Positions 35,170-43,629 of a stretch of 53,262 nt of DNA are shown piece by piece. Below the pieces are notes generated by a model that was not told where the DNA came from, made no database searches, and saw only the letters and a list, made by a program, of their open reading frames with translations. Made by a program: the position numbers and the translations under genes. The stretch spans positions 1 through 53,262 of the forward strand of contig CABZUW010000008.1 of assembly GCA_902529105.1 (NCBI GenBank). Direction: 5' to 3'. Numbering within the stretch: the first letter of the stretch is position 1; each line of letters begins with the position of its first letter. Source of the stretch: an uncultured Pelagibacteraceae bacterium. Its GTDB lineage: Bacteria > Pseudomonadota > Alphaproteobacteria > Pelagibacterales > Pelagibacteraceae.

Positions 35170-35516
35170 TAATTAAATTTTTTAAAGAAAGTTGTCCAAT
35201 TTTTTTTAAAAAAAATAGATTTATCATCAACAACTATGTCGAATGACGGCTTTGCAAAGAAAATTTTGTTATAGTTGACACCCCATTCCTTTAGCTGTTT
35301 TAAAGTATGTTTTTTTCCTAATTCTGTTGCTTTTTTTGAATTATTCTTAAACCTGCCCATATATCTAGCCGTAAAAAGAATGACGTTATATTTTTTATCA
35401 TAGAGTTCATTTATTATTTTAATATTTTTTTTTAGTGGGCTAGAATTTTTATAATCACTTTTGTTTGTCTTACATATAACGCCATCAATATCAAAACATA
35501 TTGTTTTTTTTTTCAT
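35169..35516 (-). CDS. Small HAD-superfamily phosphatase
   Basis: A 115-residue HAD hydrolase with the motif I FDIDGVI (8-14; D9 nucleophile, D11 acid/base), motif II LFTAR (47-51), K89 as the motif III Lys, and VVDDKS (95-100) as motif IV. There is only a minimal insertion and no cap domain, so it is among the shortest of the superfamily, comparable to capsule-locus hydrolases. It overlaps the ParB-like gene by one base and faces the SIS-domain gene across 70 bases. It could remove a phosphate from a sugar phosphate; the isomerase next to it suggests that. Confidence 0.75.
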   Translation of the reverse strand: MKKKTICFDIDGVICKTNKSDYKNSSPLKKNIKIINELYDKKYNVILFTARYMGRFKNNSKKATELGKKHTLKQLKEWGVNYNKIFFAKPSFDIVVDDKSIFFKKNWTTFFKKFN

Positions 35517-35586
35517 ATTTAAATAATGTGTTTTTTATTATGTTTATTAATTAAATTATGTTAATATTAATTTCAATTTAAAATTA
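35517..35586. promoter_or_regulatory. Divergent gap between HAD and GmhA-like genes
   Basis: Seventy bases, nearly all A and T, separate two divergent genes. It should contain their promoters, but I see no convincing -35/-10 pair on either strand. TTAATATTAA at 35561-35570 is a small perfect palindrome. Nothing else stands out. Confidence 0.2.
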
Positions 35587-36204
35587 ATGCTTAAGTTCCC
35601 CCATAGCAAATATAAAATTAGAGATGCTAATTTTGAATTAGATTACATAAAAATTCTTACTAAAGTTCATAAAAAATTAGATATTAAAAAACTTGTTAAA
35701 TTGTCAAATTTATTTGAAAAAGTAATTAATAGTAATAAGAGAGTATTTGTTTTAGGGAACGGTGGTAGTGCAGCAGTCGCAAATCATTATGTATGCGATT
35801 TCAACAAAAATTTGAGTGATTTAAAAAATAAAAAAAAACCTAAATTTATTTCGCTGACAAACTCAATTGAAACAATAACAGCAATTGCTAATGATATTAA
35901 TTTTAACCAAATATATGTAAAACAATTGGAGAATTTTTTTATTAAAGGAGATTTAATATTAATTATGTCGTGTTCAGGTACATCGAAAAATATAATAGAA
36001 ACTCTTAAATTTTGTAAAAAAAATAATGCTAAAGTAGTTTTTCTTACGGGTTTTTTAAAAAAAAAAATTAATTATAAGTTTGAGATTTTCATAAATCTAA
36101 ATTGTGAAAATTACGGTATTTGTGAAGATATATTCTCAACGATCATGCATATTACTTGTCAAAAAATTAAAGTAAGAAACTCGAAAAAAATAAAAATAAT
36201 TTAA
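35587..36204 (+). CDS. SIS-domain sugar isomerase, GmhA-like
   Basis: A 205-residue SIS protein near the size of sedoheptulose-7-phosphate isomerase. Phosphosugar-binding motifs are VLGNGGSAAVANHY (55-68), SLTNSIETITAIANDINF (89-106) and SCSGTSKNI (128-136). The C-terminal GICEDIFSTIMH replaces the catalytic segment of true GmhA, which has Q/E-x-H there, and the N-terminal HFAAE becomes HYVCD. The metal-binding set is therefore altered. It might act on another ketose phosphate. The HAD gene is divergent across 70 bases, and the end overlaps the convergent gene by four bases. Confidence 0.75.
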   Translation: MLKFPHSKYKIRDANFELDYIKILTKVHKKLDIKKLVKLSNLFEKVINSNKRVFVLGNGGSAAVANHYVCDFNKNLSDLKNKKKPKFISLTNSIETITAIANDINFNQIYVKQLENFFIKGDLILIMSCSGTSKNIIETLKFCKKNNAKVVFLTGFLKKKINYKFEIFINLNCENYGICEDIFSTIMHITCQKIKVRNSKKIKII

Positions 36205-37841
36205 AATTGATTTAAATATTTATTTAAGCTTAAATTTAAATTTTTGTAATCTAATTTAAAATTATTTGATTTGTAAAAATTTTCAAATACTTTATTAATT
36301 TTATTAAAATTTTCCCTAGAGTATTCATCCTGAAAGCACTCATATATTTTACTACTATACATCTGTGAATAACTTCCACATTTTTTTTCCACAGCCTCAA
36401 TATTTTTAAATATCCAATTTTTTGGATGATATATATGCATCATAAAATAATATTCGAAAATTTTATTTTTATTAATTTTTATTTTTTTATACTTTGTTAA
36501 ATTATTCAAAATTTTATCGTACTCAAAAAAGTTTTTAGGATTTATATTAAAGTTATAGTTATAATGAGGATTATTTGTAGAGGCGTTCACTACAGTTTTA
36601 TTAAATAGAGCATATTCAAAACCAATAGTACCCATACAAGTTAAAACTACATTTATACCCTCACTTATGAGTTTATGATGTGATGTATTAGGTTCGATAA
36701 TATTTATCTTTTTATATTTCTTTATAATTTTTTTGATTTTATTGTAACTTTCTTTAATGAAATATGGATGAGCTTTTAGGTACCATTCATAATTAGTTTT
36801 ATTAGATAAATTGCCTAGATAATGTAACCAATCTGAAAAATCGTTGAAAAAGAAATTTCCCGAAACATGTGGCGAGTCAAATAAACAGTGAGTTGCAATT
36901 AAAACTTTAAGCTTTTTAGTTTTATTTAAAACTTTTTTATTATTAGTTATTTTTTTAAAAGATGATGCCTTAGAATACCACATATCTACACCCACCTTGC
37001 CATTAAATCGATCTTTTATTCTTTTTTTTGATATCTCAATACCTCTTGTCCTTAAATCTTTATTTAGCTTAGAAAATTTTTTTTTAAAAAATTTAAATTC
37101 AAGAAACGACAATTTGTGTTTATTAGTCAAATTATATATTGAAGAATGATTCGGTATAAATACTTTAATTTTGTTTTTCATAGCTATTCTTGCGGGAATT
37201 GCCAATGTATAAACAGCATGAGAAATAATCACTGAACTAACTCTATTTTTTTTAAAATAATCTAACCAAAAATAATATAAAACAATGGTATTTTTAAAAA
37301 ACTGAAAAAAGTTTGGATGTTGCAAATCAATTGTGTCTGATTTAAATTTTTTTAAGTATGTATCATATATCAAGTCGCCTATTAACACTCCATTAACAGA
37401 AATTGACAAAATTTGTTTTTTATTCTTTATTTTCTTAAATATTAGTATAGCTTTCTTTTCTCCTAAAGTTTTGATTTCTTCTGAGATTGATGGAAATAAA
37501 ATTTTTTCAGTTCCAAAAGACTTATAAACCCCAAAGTTTTTAATACTAAGCTTAAAGCCTAAATACCACTTAATTTTGCCTAAGAAATTTTGCTCTAAAT
37601 TTTGAGAAATGTTAATATATCCTGGATACGCTATTATACTAGATGAGTTAATTTTAGAAAGATAATTTGCAACAATCGAAAAAGCTATATGTAACGGATG
37701 CCAATTATGAAACTCGACTAAAATTTTGCTTTTTTTATTTAATTTATTTTTTTTATAAATATTATTATTAAATTTAATAAAATTGGCTGTATTTTTATCA
37801 GCTAATATAAAATTTAAAATATATATAAAAAAATTTAACAT
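36201..37841 (-). CDS. Capsule-type GT-B-like protein of unknown specificity
   Basis: A 546-residue protein. The N-terminal half (residues 39-60, 143-230) shows a Rossmann-like pattern with a conserved QHPNFFQFF segment at 174-182. The C-terminal half has LIATHCLFDSPH (314-325), KAHPYF (356-361), EPNTSHHKL (383-391) and TCMGTIGFEYALF (401-413). This layout is that of capsular polysaccharide/CDP-glycerol/Kdo-type transferases, where the HP pair and the G-x-x-x-x-E loop bind the nucleotide. It begins the last two-gene part of the minus-strand run, ten bases downstream of the PglD-like gene. No closer assignment. Confidence 0.65.
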   Translation of the reverse strand: MLNFFIYILNFILADKNTANFIKFNNNIYKKNKLNKKSKILVEFHNWHPLHIAFSIVANYLSKINSSSIIAYPGYINISQNLEQNFLGKIKWYLGFKLSIKNFGVYKSFGTEKILFPSISEEIKTLGEKKAILIFKKIKNKKQILSISVNGVLIGDLIYDTYLKKFKSDTIDLQHPNFFQFFKNTIVLYYFWLDYFKKNRVSSVIISHAVYTLAIPARIAMKNKIKVFIPNHSSIYNLTNKHKLSFLEFKFFKKKFSKLNKDLRTRGIEISKKRIKDRFNGKVGVDMWYSKASSFKKITNNKKVLNKTKKLKVLIATHCLFDSPHVSGNFFFNDFSDWLHYLGNLSNKTNYEWYLKAHPYFIKESYNKIKKIIKKYKKINIIEPNTSHHKLISEGINVVLTCMGTIGFEYALFNKTVVNASTNNPHYNYNFNINPKNFFEYDKILNNLTKYKKIKINKNKIFEYYFMMHIYHPKNWIFKNIEAVEKKCGSYSQMYSSKIYECFQDEYSRENFNKINKVFENFYKSNNFKLDYKNLNLSLNKYLNQF

Positions 37842-37850
37842 CTATTTAAA

Positions 37851-38516
37851 TTATCTTCCAAATTGACTTTCCTTTTTTTTTCTTTTTCGTTGATATTTTG
37901 CTGGATTACCAAAGTAAATTTTATTATCTAGACAATTTTTATTTACATAAGAATTAGCTCCTACTATTGTATTTTTACCAATTTTAATATTATGTTTTAA
38001 AACAGATGCGATCCCTATATAAGAAAATTTTTTCATTTTAATATTACCTCCTGTGGTAACCCCAGGTCCAAGGGAGCAATAATCCTCAATTTCACTGTCA
38101 TGCTCGATAATTGAGCCAGTATTAATAAGACAATTTTCACCAATTGTAGTATTATGATTTATAATACAGCCTGGAGCAATAAATGTCCCATTACCAATAT
38201 AAGCCCGCTTCGAGATTATAGTTTCTTTAGAAATAATTTTTTCAAATTTAAAATTTTTATTTATTTTTTTAATTTGATTAAATATTTTAAACCTAGTTTG
38301 GTTTTCACCTATACCAAATACTCCTCTTGTATTTTTAAATTTATTAATATGGGAAATATGAATTTTTTTTATAAGTTTATTTCGAAATTTAATTATTTTT
38401 TTTACTTCTAAAGTGTCAACATATCCTATTACAGAATATTTTTTAAATTTTTCGATTTCAGCCAATACAACTTTTGCATGATAGCTTGATCCAAAAATTA
38501 TTAGTTTAACTTTCAC
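37851..38516 (-). CDS. NeuD/PglD-like sugar O- or N-acyltransferase
   Basis: A 221-residue hexapeptide-repeat acyltransferase. Residues 1-85 form the Rossmann-type sugar domain (KLIIFGSSYHAKVV, 4-17). Residues 100-200 are the left-handed beta helix with imperfect I-G-x hexads. The general-base pair is H139-D140 (SIIEHDSEIEDYCSLGPGV context). Such enzymes use acetyl-CoA to acylate UDP-amino sugars (PglD) or sialic acids (NeuD). The start is GTG at 38514-38516, and 36 bases separate it from the upstream GT gene. No free amino sugar is made in the window, so O-acetylation of a nonulosonic acid is equally possible. Confidence 0.85.
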   Translation of the reverse strand: MKVKLIIFGSSYHAKVVLAEIEKFKKYSVIGYVDTLEVKKIIKFRNKLIKKIHISHINKFKNTRGVFGIGENQTRFKIFNQIKKINKNFKFEKIISKETIISKRAYIGNGTFIAPGCIINHNTTIGENCLINTGSIIEHDSEIEDYCSLGPGVTTGGNIKMKKFSYIGIASVLKHNIKIGKNTIVGANSYVNKNCLDNKIYFGNPAKYQRKRKKKESQFGR

Positions 38517-38544
38517 GAAATCGGTTTATAGCTTTACAAAAAAT

Positions 38545-38563
38545 ATAAAATTTTAAATTTTAT
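38545..38563. repeat. Perfect short A+T palindrome
   Basis: A 19-base inverted repeat with arms of nine bases about position 38554 (ATAAAATTT, one base, AAATTTTAT). It straddles the stop codon of the GT gene at 38553, in the 36-base gap before the PglD-like gene. It could form a weak cruciform or hairpin, but it consists of A and T only, so chance cannot be excluded. Confidence 0.3.
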
Positions 38564-39695
38564 CTAATATGAGTTTTATATCAGAAATTATCTTTTTTTC
38601 ATTAAATAACATTTCAAATTTTTTCTTGGCATTATTTATAACTTTACTGTTGTTTTTACTAAAATGGGTTTTAATTTTTTTATATAAACTATCGATTGAT
38701 TTAATATCTATCAAGTATACAAACTTTTTAAATTCATTAGAAAGTATTTTTTTATTATAGAATACAGGTTTTCTAAAATAAAAAGCTTCATGCATTGGAA
38801 AACTGTGACTGCCAATTAAACTTGGAAATATTAATCCTATAGATTGTTTGTATAAATAATAAAGGACATCATCTTCTAAATATTTTAACAAAATTATTTT
38901 TTTTTCAAGCTTTTTTAACTTAATTATTTTTTTTAGATAACTAAAGTTACCTTTATCATGGCCTGTACAAACTAAATTAAAATTTTTAATCAATTTGTTA
39001 TCTTTATATTTTTCAAAAAAATTAACTAAAAACTTGTGATTTTTGTGTTCCCAGTATTGAGCGGGATATAAAAAAAAGTTTTTTTGTTTTCTATAGTAAG
39101 CATTAATCTTAGAAAGTTTAACATTTTTTTTAGTGCAAATATAAGGTTTAAATTTTAAAATTTTTAGCTTTTTATTTTTACACTTATATTTTTTTATAAA
39201 CTTGTACTTATTCTCTTTTGTACCTATGACTATATACGAAGCTTTCTTTGCAGCAAGTTGATAACATTTGTCCCTAATATTTTTAACAATTTTGTTATGC
39301 TCAGGTAATTTATCTAAATTTTTCTCAGTATGTGATAAGTCCCAAATGGTATATATATAACTAATCTTTTTTATGAGTAAATTTAAGTATGAAGGATTTA
39401 AAAAAAAAATTTTATTTATATTTTTTTTTAACAAAAAGTTTTCGAACGAACTTGAAAAAAAATTTGTTTTTTTTGAACAAAGATTTATAATTTTATTTAT
39501 TGCACTATTTTTATTGTAAAAAATATTGTTTATTTTATATTTTTTTTCAAGCAATAAGGATGTAGATTTGTATGTGGTTATAATTAAAAAATTTTTATTT
39601 TTAATTTTTTTTAGATAATTTAGTTTAGTTAAACACATTCCTATACCACCCCCGGCATTTGTCTTTATGTCAATTATAATTGCAATTTTAATCAT
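38553..39695 (-). CDS. Glycosyltransferase, GT4-like
   Basis: A 380-residue GT-B protein started at ATG 39693-39695 (MIKIAIIIDIKTNAGGGIG). A longer frame to 39749 would overlap the upstream gene by 47 bases and is not supported by the N-terminal pattern. Motifs are AGGGIGMC (14-21), LYPAQYWEHKNH (209-220), VCTGHDKGN (242-250) and FPSLIGSHSFPMHEAFYF (290-307). The last is the donor-site EX7E-type region of GT4. It follows the methyltransferase by seven bases. Donor unknown. Confidence 0.75.
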   Translation of the reverse strand: MIKIAIIIDIKTNAGGGIGMCLTKLNYLKKIKNKNFLIITTYKSTSLLLEKKYKINNIFYNKNSAINKIINLCSKKTNFFSSSFENFLLKKNINKIFFLNPSYLNLLIKKISYIYTIWDLSHTEKNLDKLPEHNKIVKNIRDKCYQLAAKKASYIVIGTKENKYKFIKKYKCKNKKLKILKFKPYICTKKNVKLSKINAYYRKQKNFFLYPAQYWEHKNHKFLVNFFEKYKDNKLIKNFNLVCTGHDKGNFSYLKKIIKLKKLEKKIILLKYLEDDVLYYLYKQSIGLIFPSLIGSHSFPMHEAFYFRKPVFYNKKILSNEFKKFVYLIDIKSIDSLYKKIKTHFSKNNSKVINNAKKKFEMLFNEKKIISDIKLILDKI

Positions 39696-39702
39696 CTTTT
39701 TA

Positions 39703-40386
39703 TTATTTAAGATCAGGTATAAAAGATGTTCCGGTAAAAAAGCCACCATTTATTTTATAATTTTTTTTTAAATTTTTTTTATAGAATTCTACAGTTTTAA
39801 TCATTCCATCAATTACAATTATAAAATCTGTTTCTGAATTATGTTCTAAAATTAATGCATCTCCTGCAATTTTATGTGTATCATGATCTGTTCTATCTTC
39901 ATAAAAAAAATCAATTTTATTTATATTTAAATTTTGGCATCTACTAACTTTAGTATTAAGAAAGTCTGAAATTTCTAAATTAGTTTTTTTTAAACATAAA
40001 AAATCATATGTGGCCAAGCTTAAGTTTTCTTTGAGAAATTTTTTATGAATTTCTAAATATTTTTCATCTTGTTCAAAAGAGAGTAAAGACGGTTTAATAC
40101 CATCTTTTTTAAAATTTTTCTCAAGAGCTTTTAAAATAAAAAATGTACTGTATCCACCACCGATTTCCACACATCTCTTTGGATTATACTTTAAAATTAT
40201 TTTTATGAGGAATAACAAATCACTGAAATTTGGATAAAAATATTTTTTTTGCTCAATAAACTCAAATTTATGGACATATTTTATTACAAGTTTACTATAG
40301 TAGAAGTGTAATAATTTAATATCAGACTGAAATGTTTTTGAAGGTTTAGTTAAGTAGAAATAAAACTTTTTAAAAATTTTTATCAT
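39703..40386 (-). CDS. SAM-dependent methyltransferase-like protein
   Basis: A 227-residue protein with a Methyltransf_24-like core: RCVEIGGGYSTFFILKAL (71-88), SFEQDEKYL (103-111), and IDFFYEDRTDHDTHKIAGDA (157-176) with an acidic His-rich loop. FIIVIDGM comes at 187-194. Residues 1-60 are basic and aromatic. The GGGYSTFF motif is that of small O-methyltransferases of surface polysaccharides. It is the first gene of the minus-strand run 40386-36201 and faces the DUF4910 gene across 68 bases. Substrate unknown. Confidence 0.68.
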   Translation of the reverse strand: MIKIFKKFYFYLTKPSKTFQSDIKLLHFYYSKLVIKYVHKFEFIEQKKYFYPNFSDLLFLIKIILKYNPKRCVEIGGGYSTFFILKALEKNFKKDGIKPSLLSFEQDEKYLEIHKKFLKENLSLATYDFLCLKKTNLEISDFLNTKVSRCQNLNINKIDFFYEDRTDHDTHKIAGDALILEHNSETDFIIVIDGMIKTVEFYKKNLKKNYKINGGFFTGTSFIPDLK

Positions 40387-40454
40387 TTTTTTACTTATAT
40401 TTTACTTATAATTATTGTATATGAATTTATTAAAAAAATTGAATTTTAATCAAA
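40387..40454 (+). promoter_or_regulatory. Promoter candidate for the 40455-48773 operon
   Basis: The 68-base divergent gap has an exact TATAAT at 40407-40412, 43 bases before the ATG at 40455. It is the most plausible -10 for the long plus-strand operon that carries the acyl and phosphoramidate modules. The -35 position (about 40384-40389) has no good match. Given the A+T content the hexamer alone is weak evidence. Confidence 0.3.
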
Positions 40455-41732
40455 ATGTACAAAATTCCTTCAATGATTTCTATATGTAAGGAACTTTGGC
40501 CTTATAATAGATCTATAACAGGTAATGGAACGAGAAAAAGTTTGTCCATTATCAAAAAATATACAAAAGTTTTAAAAATTAAGAATTTCAAAACTGGTGA
40601 AAAATGTTTTGATTGGAAAATTCCAAAAGAGTGGAATGTAAAAGATGCTTACATTGTTACACCAGAAAAGAAAAAAATATGTAAATTTAAAGAAAATAAT
40701 CTTCACTTAGTTGGGTATAGTGAGAAAGTAAACAAATACATAAGTTTAAAAGACTTAAAAAAAAGATTACATTCAAATAAAAAATTAACCAAAGCAATTC
40801 CGTATCTAACTTCCTATTATAAGAAATATTGGGGTTTTTGTATAAGCCAAATTGAAAAGAAAAAACTTAAAAAAGGCAAATATAGAGTTTTTATAGATTC
40901 AACTTTTAAACAAGGAAAATTGAACTATGGTGAGTGCTTAATAAAAGGGAGAGTTAAAAAAGAAATATTTTTTTCTACTTATATATGTCATCCTTCTATG
41001 GCAAATAATGAACTTTCTGGACCTGTTGTAATGATACATTTGATAAATTATCTATTAGCTAGAGATAATTTTTACTCATATAGATTTATTTTTATACCTG
41101 AAACTATAGGTTCAATAAGTTATTTAAATAAAAATATAAAAAATTTAAGAAAAAAAATGTTAATGGGGTTTAATGTTACCTGTGTTGGAGATGATAAATC
41201 GTTTTCATTTTTACCTAGCAAATATAAAAACTCACCTGGGGATAATATAATAAAAAAATTATTGGGTAAGAATAAAAAATTTAAAGAATTTGCTTGGAAT
41301 AACAGAGGAAGTGATGAAAGACAATATTGTTCTCCCGGTATAGATTTACCTGTGTCTTCTTTGATGAAAACAAAATACGAAGAATACGATGAGTATCATA
41401 CATCTGAAGATAAAATAGGTAAAACTGTTACATCAAAAGGTTTAAAAGAAACTTTAATAGTATATAAAAAAATAATTAAATTAATTGAAAAAACAACTTA
41501 TCCGGTCGCAAAGTTTCCTTGTGAACCTTTTTTAACAAAATATAATCTTTATGAAACTTTAAGTGGAAAGGAAAAAACAAATAATAAATCAAAAGAATTT
41601 CTAAATTTTTTAACATGGTGCGATGGAAAAAATTCTTTAGAGGATATTGGTAATTTAGCTAAAATATCTAAAACTAAAACCTTAAATTTATTTAATATTT
41701 TGCGCAAAAAAGATTTAATAAAAATAAATTAA
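40455..41732 (+). CDS. DUF4910/DUF2172-type aminopeptidase-like protein
   Basis: A 425-residue protein of a family regularly found in surface-glycan loci. It has an M28-like metallopeptidase fold plus a C-terminal winged-helix-like domain (about 355-425). The N-terminus ELWPYNRSITGNGTRKSL (13-30) is the family hallmark. Candidate metal ligands are H179 (TYICHPSM), N185-E186 (ANNELSG), E216 (IPETIGS), D287 (GSDERQ) and H315 (EYHTSED). The Asp normally bridging both metals is Asn here, as in the family pattern SMANNELSG. It is probably an amide- or ester-hydrolysing or transferring enzyme rather than a peptidase. It begins the operon that ends at 48773. Confidence 0.82.
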   Translation: MYKIPSMISICKELWPYNRSITGNGTRKSLSIIKKYTKVLKIKNFKTGEKCFDWKIPKEWNVKDAYIVTPEKKKICKFKENNLHLVGYSEKVNKYISLKDLKKRLHSNKKLTKAIPYLTSYYKKYWGFCISQIEKKKLKKGKYRVFIDSTFKQGKLNYGECLIKGRVKKEIFFSTYICHPSMANNELSGPVVMIHLINYLLARDNFYSYRFIFIPETIGSISYLNKNIKNLRKKMLMGFNVTCVGDDKSFSFLPSKYKNSPGDNIIKKLLGKNKKFKEFAWNNRGSDERQYCSPGIDLPVSSLMKTKYEEYDEYHTSEDKIGKTVTSKGLKETLIVYKKIIKLIEKTTYPVAKFPCEPFLTKYNLYETLSGKEKTNNKSKEFLNFLTWCDGKNSLEDIGNLAKISKTKTLNLFNILRKKDLIKIN

Positions 41733-41742
41733 AATTATAACA

Positions 41743-42441
41743 ATGAATAATAATTTGATAAATAAAAATATTAAAATAAATAGAAAAGTCTTTGTACCGA
41801 CAGGTACTACTGGATTGTTAATAGACAGCGCATTGAAACAAATAAAAAAAAATCATTTAAAAATTTTAGATGTTGGATGTGGCTCAGGTGTTATAGGAAT
41901 TTCAATTTATAAGTCTTTAAAGCAAAAAAATAAAATTTATTTTTCTGATATATCTAGACACGCCTGTAAGAACACATTAGAAAACTGTAAAAAATTTAAA
42001 ATTAAATGTGAAGTGAGGCAAGGGGACAATTTAGTGCCTTGGAAAAATGAAACATTTGATTACATAATTTCAGATATAGCTGCAATATCTAAGGAAATAT
42101 CTAATTTTACAAACTGGTACAAAAATTGTGAGAACAACTCAGGTATTGATGGAACTAAGCATGTGATCAAATTTATAAAAACAGTAAGAAATAATTTAAA
42201 TAAAAAGGGAAGCTTTATTTTTCCGATTATATCATTATCAAATGAAAGAAAAATCCTGTATTATTTAAAAAGAAATTTCAAGAATATTAAAAAAATTAAA
42301 TCACAAATTTGGCCTATGCCAAAAGAAATTATTAATAAAGAAAAATTGCTATATAAGTTAAAAAAAAAGAGTGTTATTAATTTTGAAAATAAAATGGGTA
42401 TTTTAACTTTTAAAACGGATATTTATTGTGTTAAAAAGTAA
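41743..42441 (+). CDS. Class I SAM methyltransferase, PrmC-like core
   Basis: A 232-residue methyltransferase with motif I KILDVGCGSGVIGIS (40-54), FSDISRHACKNTLEN (68-82) and YIISDIAAISKEIS (107-120). The SDIAA block stands where N-methyltransferases such as PrmC have NPPY, so substrate chemistry probably differs. It lies ten bases after the DUF4910 gene and overlaps the ACP gene by 14 bases. It is a candidate for the O-methylation in a phosphoramidate or glycan pathway, but this is inferred only from position. Confidence 0.75.
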   Translation: MNNNLINKNIKINRKVFVPTGTTGLLIDSALKQIKKNHLKILDVGCGSGVIGISIYKSLKQKNKIYFSDISRHACKNTLENCKKFKIKCEVRQGDNLVPWKNETFDYIISDIAAISKEISNFTNWYKNCENNSGIDGTKHVIKFIKTVRNNLNKKGSFIFPIISLSNERKILYYLKRNFKNIKKIKSQIWPMPKEIINKEKLLYKLKKKSVINFENKMGILTFKTDIYCVKK

Positions 42442-42694
42442 AAAGAAAACTTCAAATAGTAATAATTTAAAAATTGAAAGAAAAATAATTTCGTCTATTT
42501 CCAAAATATTAGGTGTAAAAAATGAAGTTCTAGTTAAAAAAAATGATTTTAGAAAATTTAAAGAATGGGACTCGTTAAAACATCTAGAAATAATAACACA
42601 ATTAACAAAAATTGTAGGCAACAAAATAAGCAGTAATAGAAATCTATCAGAGGAAACCAATTTGAAAAAAATTCTTTCAATAATTAAAAAATAG
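42428..42694 (+). CDS. Acyl carrier protein
   Basis: An 88-residue ACP. The phosphopantetheine attachment site is S49 in EWDSLKHLEI (46-55), the classical DSL motif with a Leu and His context. Flanking helices fit a four-helix bundle, and the first 15 residues are a basic tail. The start is GTG at 42428, inside the previous gene by 14 bases; no internal Met offers another. It sits two bases before the KAS III gene. A dedicated ACP inside a glycan operon indicates that an acyl chain is built on it for transfer to a sugar. Confidence 0.87.
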   Translation: MLKSKKKTSNSNNLKIERKIISSISKILGVKNEVLVKKNDFRKFKEWDSLKHLEIITQLTKIVGNKISSNRNLSEETNLKKILSIIKK

Positions 42695-42696
42695 TA

Positions 42697-43629
42697 ATGG
42701 GTTTAAAAATAATAAATATAACCTCATCATTTCCAAAAAATTTTGAGACAATTAAGAACTTAAAAAAAAGTGAAGGCTGGGAAGTAGATAGAGTTTTTAA
42801 TGCAACGGGCATCAATAAAAGATATATTTCTTCCTCTAAAGAGGATGTTTTAAATTTATCAATAAAATCTGCAAAAAAAATATTAAACAGAAACAATAGA
42901 AAAAAAGTTGGGTTTTTAATATTTGTCTCTCAAACCTCTCCTTATAGGTTTCCTTCTTTATCATGTGTATTGCAGGATAAATTAGATCTGCCTAAAGATA
43001 TTTTTGCTATAGATGTAAACATGGGTTGCTCAGGGTATATTTATGCTATGAAAATTGCATCATCATTAAATAGTCTAGATAATAAAAAAAAATTTGGTTT
43101 AATAATTTGTGCAGATACATACACGAAATTTATTAATAAAAAAAACAAAAGTTGTAGACCAATATTTTCTGATGCTTCTACAACAACTTTAGTTAAAATT
43201 TATAAAGACTCTAAAAATGAAAAATATTCTTTCGGTGTAGATGGTAAAGGAAGTAAAGATTTATTTTTGAGTAACAATTCTACTAATATGTTTATGAATG
43301 GACCAAAAATTGCAATTTTTACACTTAATGAAATTCCAAACTTTTTAGAAGGGTTTATGAAAAAATTTAAAATTAATAGAGATAAAGTTAAATACTTTTG
43401 CTTTCATCAAGCTAGTAAGTATATTTGTAATAATATAAGTAGAAAACTTAGGCTGAGAAATGATCAAATATTCAATAATTATCAAAAGTACGGAAATACA
43501 ATCTCATCCTCTATACCTTTAATTTTTAAAGATTTAATTGAAAAGAAAAAAGTTAAGAAAAATGATGTTATAATCGCATGTGGTTTTGGCGTAGGATTAT
43601 CATGGGGAGTAGTCAAATTTAGATGGTAA
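42697..43629 (+). CDS. 3-oxoacyl-ACP synthase III-like (KAS III)
   Basis: A 310-residue thiolase-fold enzyme with the full KAS III triad: C111 (NMGCSGYIY), H237 (CFHQASKY) and N267 (YGNTISSS). Thiolase-fold length and the C-terminal GFGVGLSWG loop match FabH. It condenses an acyl-CoA with malonyl-ACP, giving a beta-ketoacyl-ACP. Its neighbours are an ACP on one side and a ketoreductase on the other (seven-base overlap), so it likely makes a beta-hydroxyacyl unit for glycan use. A housekeeping FabH role is less likely because the usual fatty-acid genes are absent. VioS of the Pseudomonas syringae viosamine island is a functional analogue by recollection. Confidence 0.88.
   Translation: MGLKIINITSSFPKNFETIKNLKKSEGWEVDRVFNATGINKRYISSSKEDVLNLSIKSAKKILNRNNRKKVGFLIFVSQTSPYRFPSLSCVLQDKLDLPKDIFAIDVNMGCSGYIYAMKIASSLNSLDNKKKFGLIICADTYTKFINKKNKSCRPIFSDASTTTLVKIYKDSKNEKYSFGVDGKGSKDLFLSNNSTNMFMNGPKIAIFTLNEIPNFLEGFMKKFKINRDKVKYFCFHQASKYICNNISRKLRLRNDQIFNNYQKYGNTISSSIPLIFKDLIEKKKVKKNDVIIACGFGVGLSWGVVKFRW

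Noticed and set aside
38154..38411. Plus-strand open frame inside the PglD-like gene
   Set aside because: It is rich in Phe, Ile and Tyr as expected from reading the complement of a Lys/Ile-rich gene, and has no motif.
42697..43629. Housekeeping FabH
   Set aside because: No other fatty-acid genes such as fabD or plsX are linked, and a private ACP and acyltransferase are.
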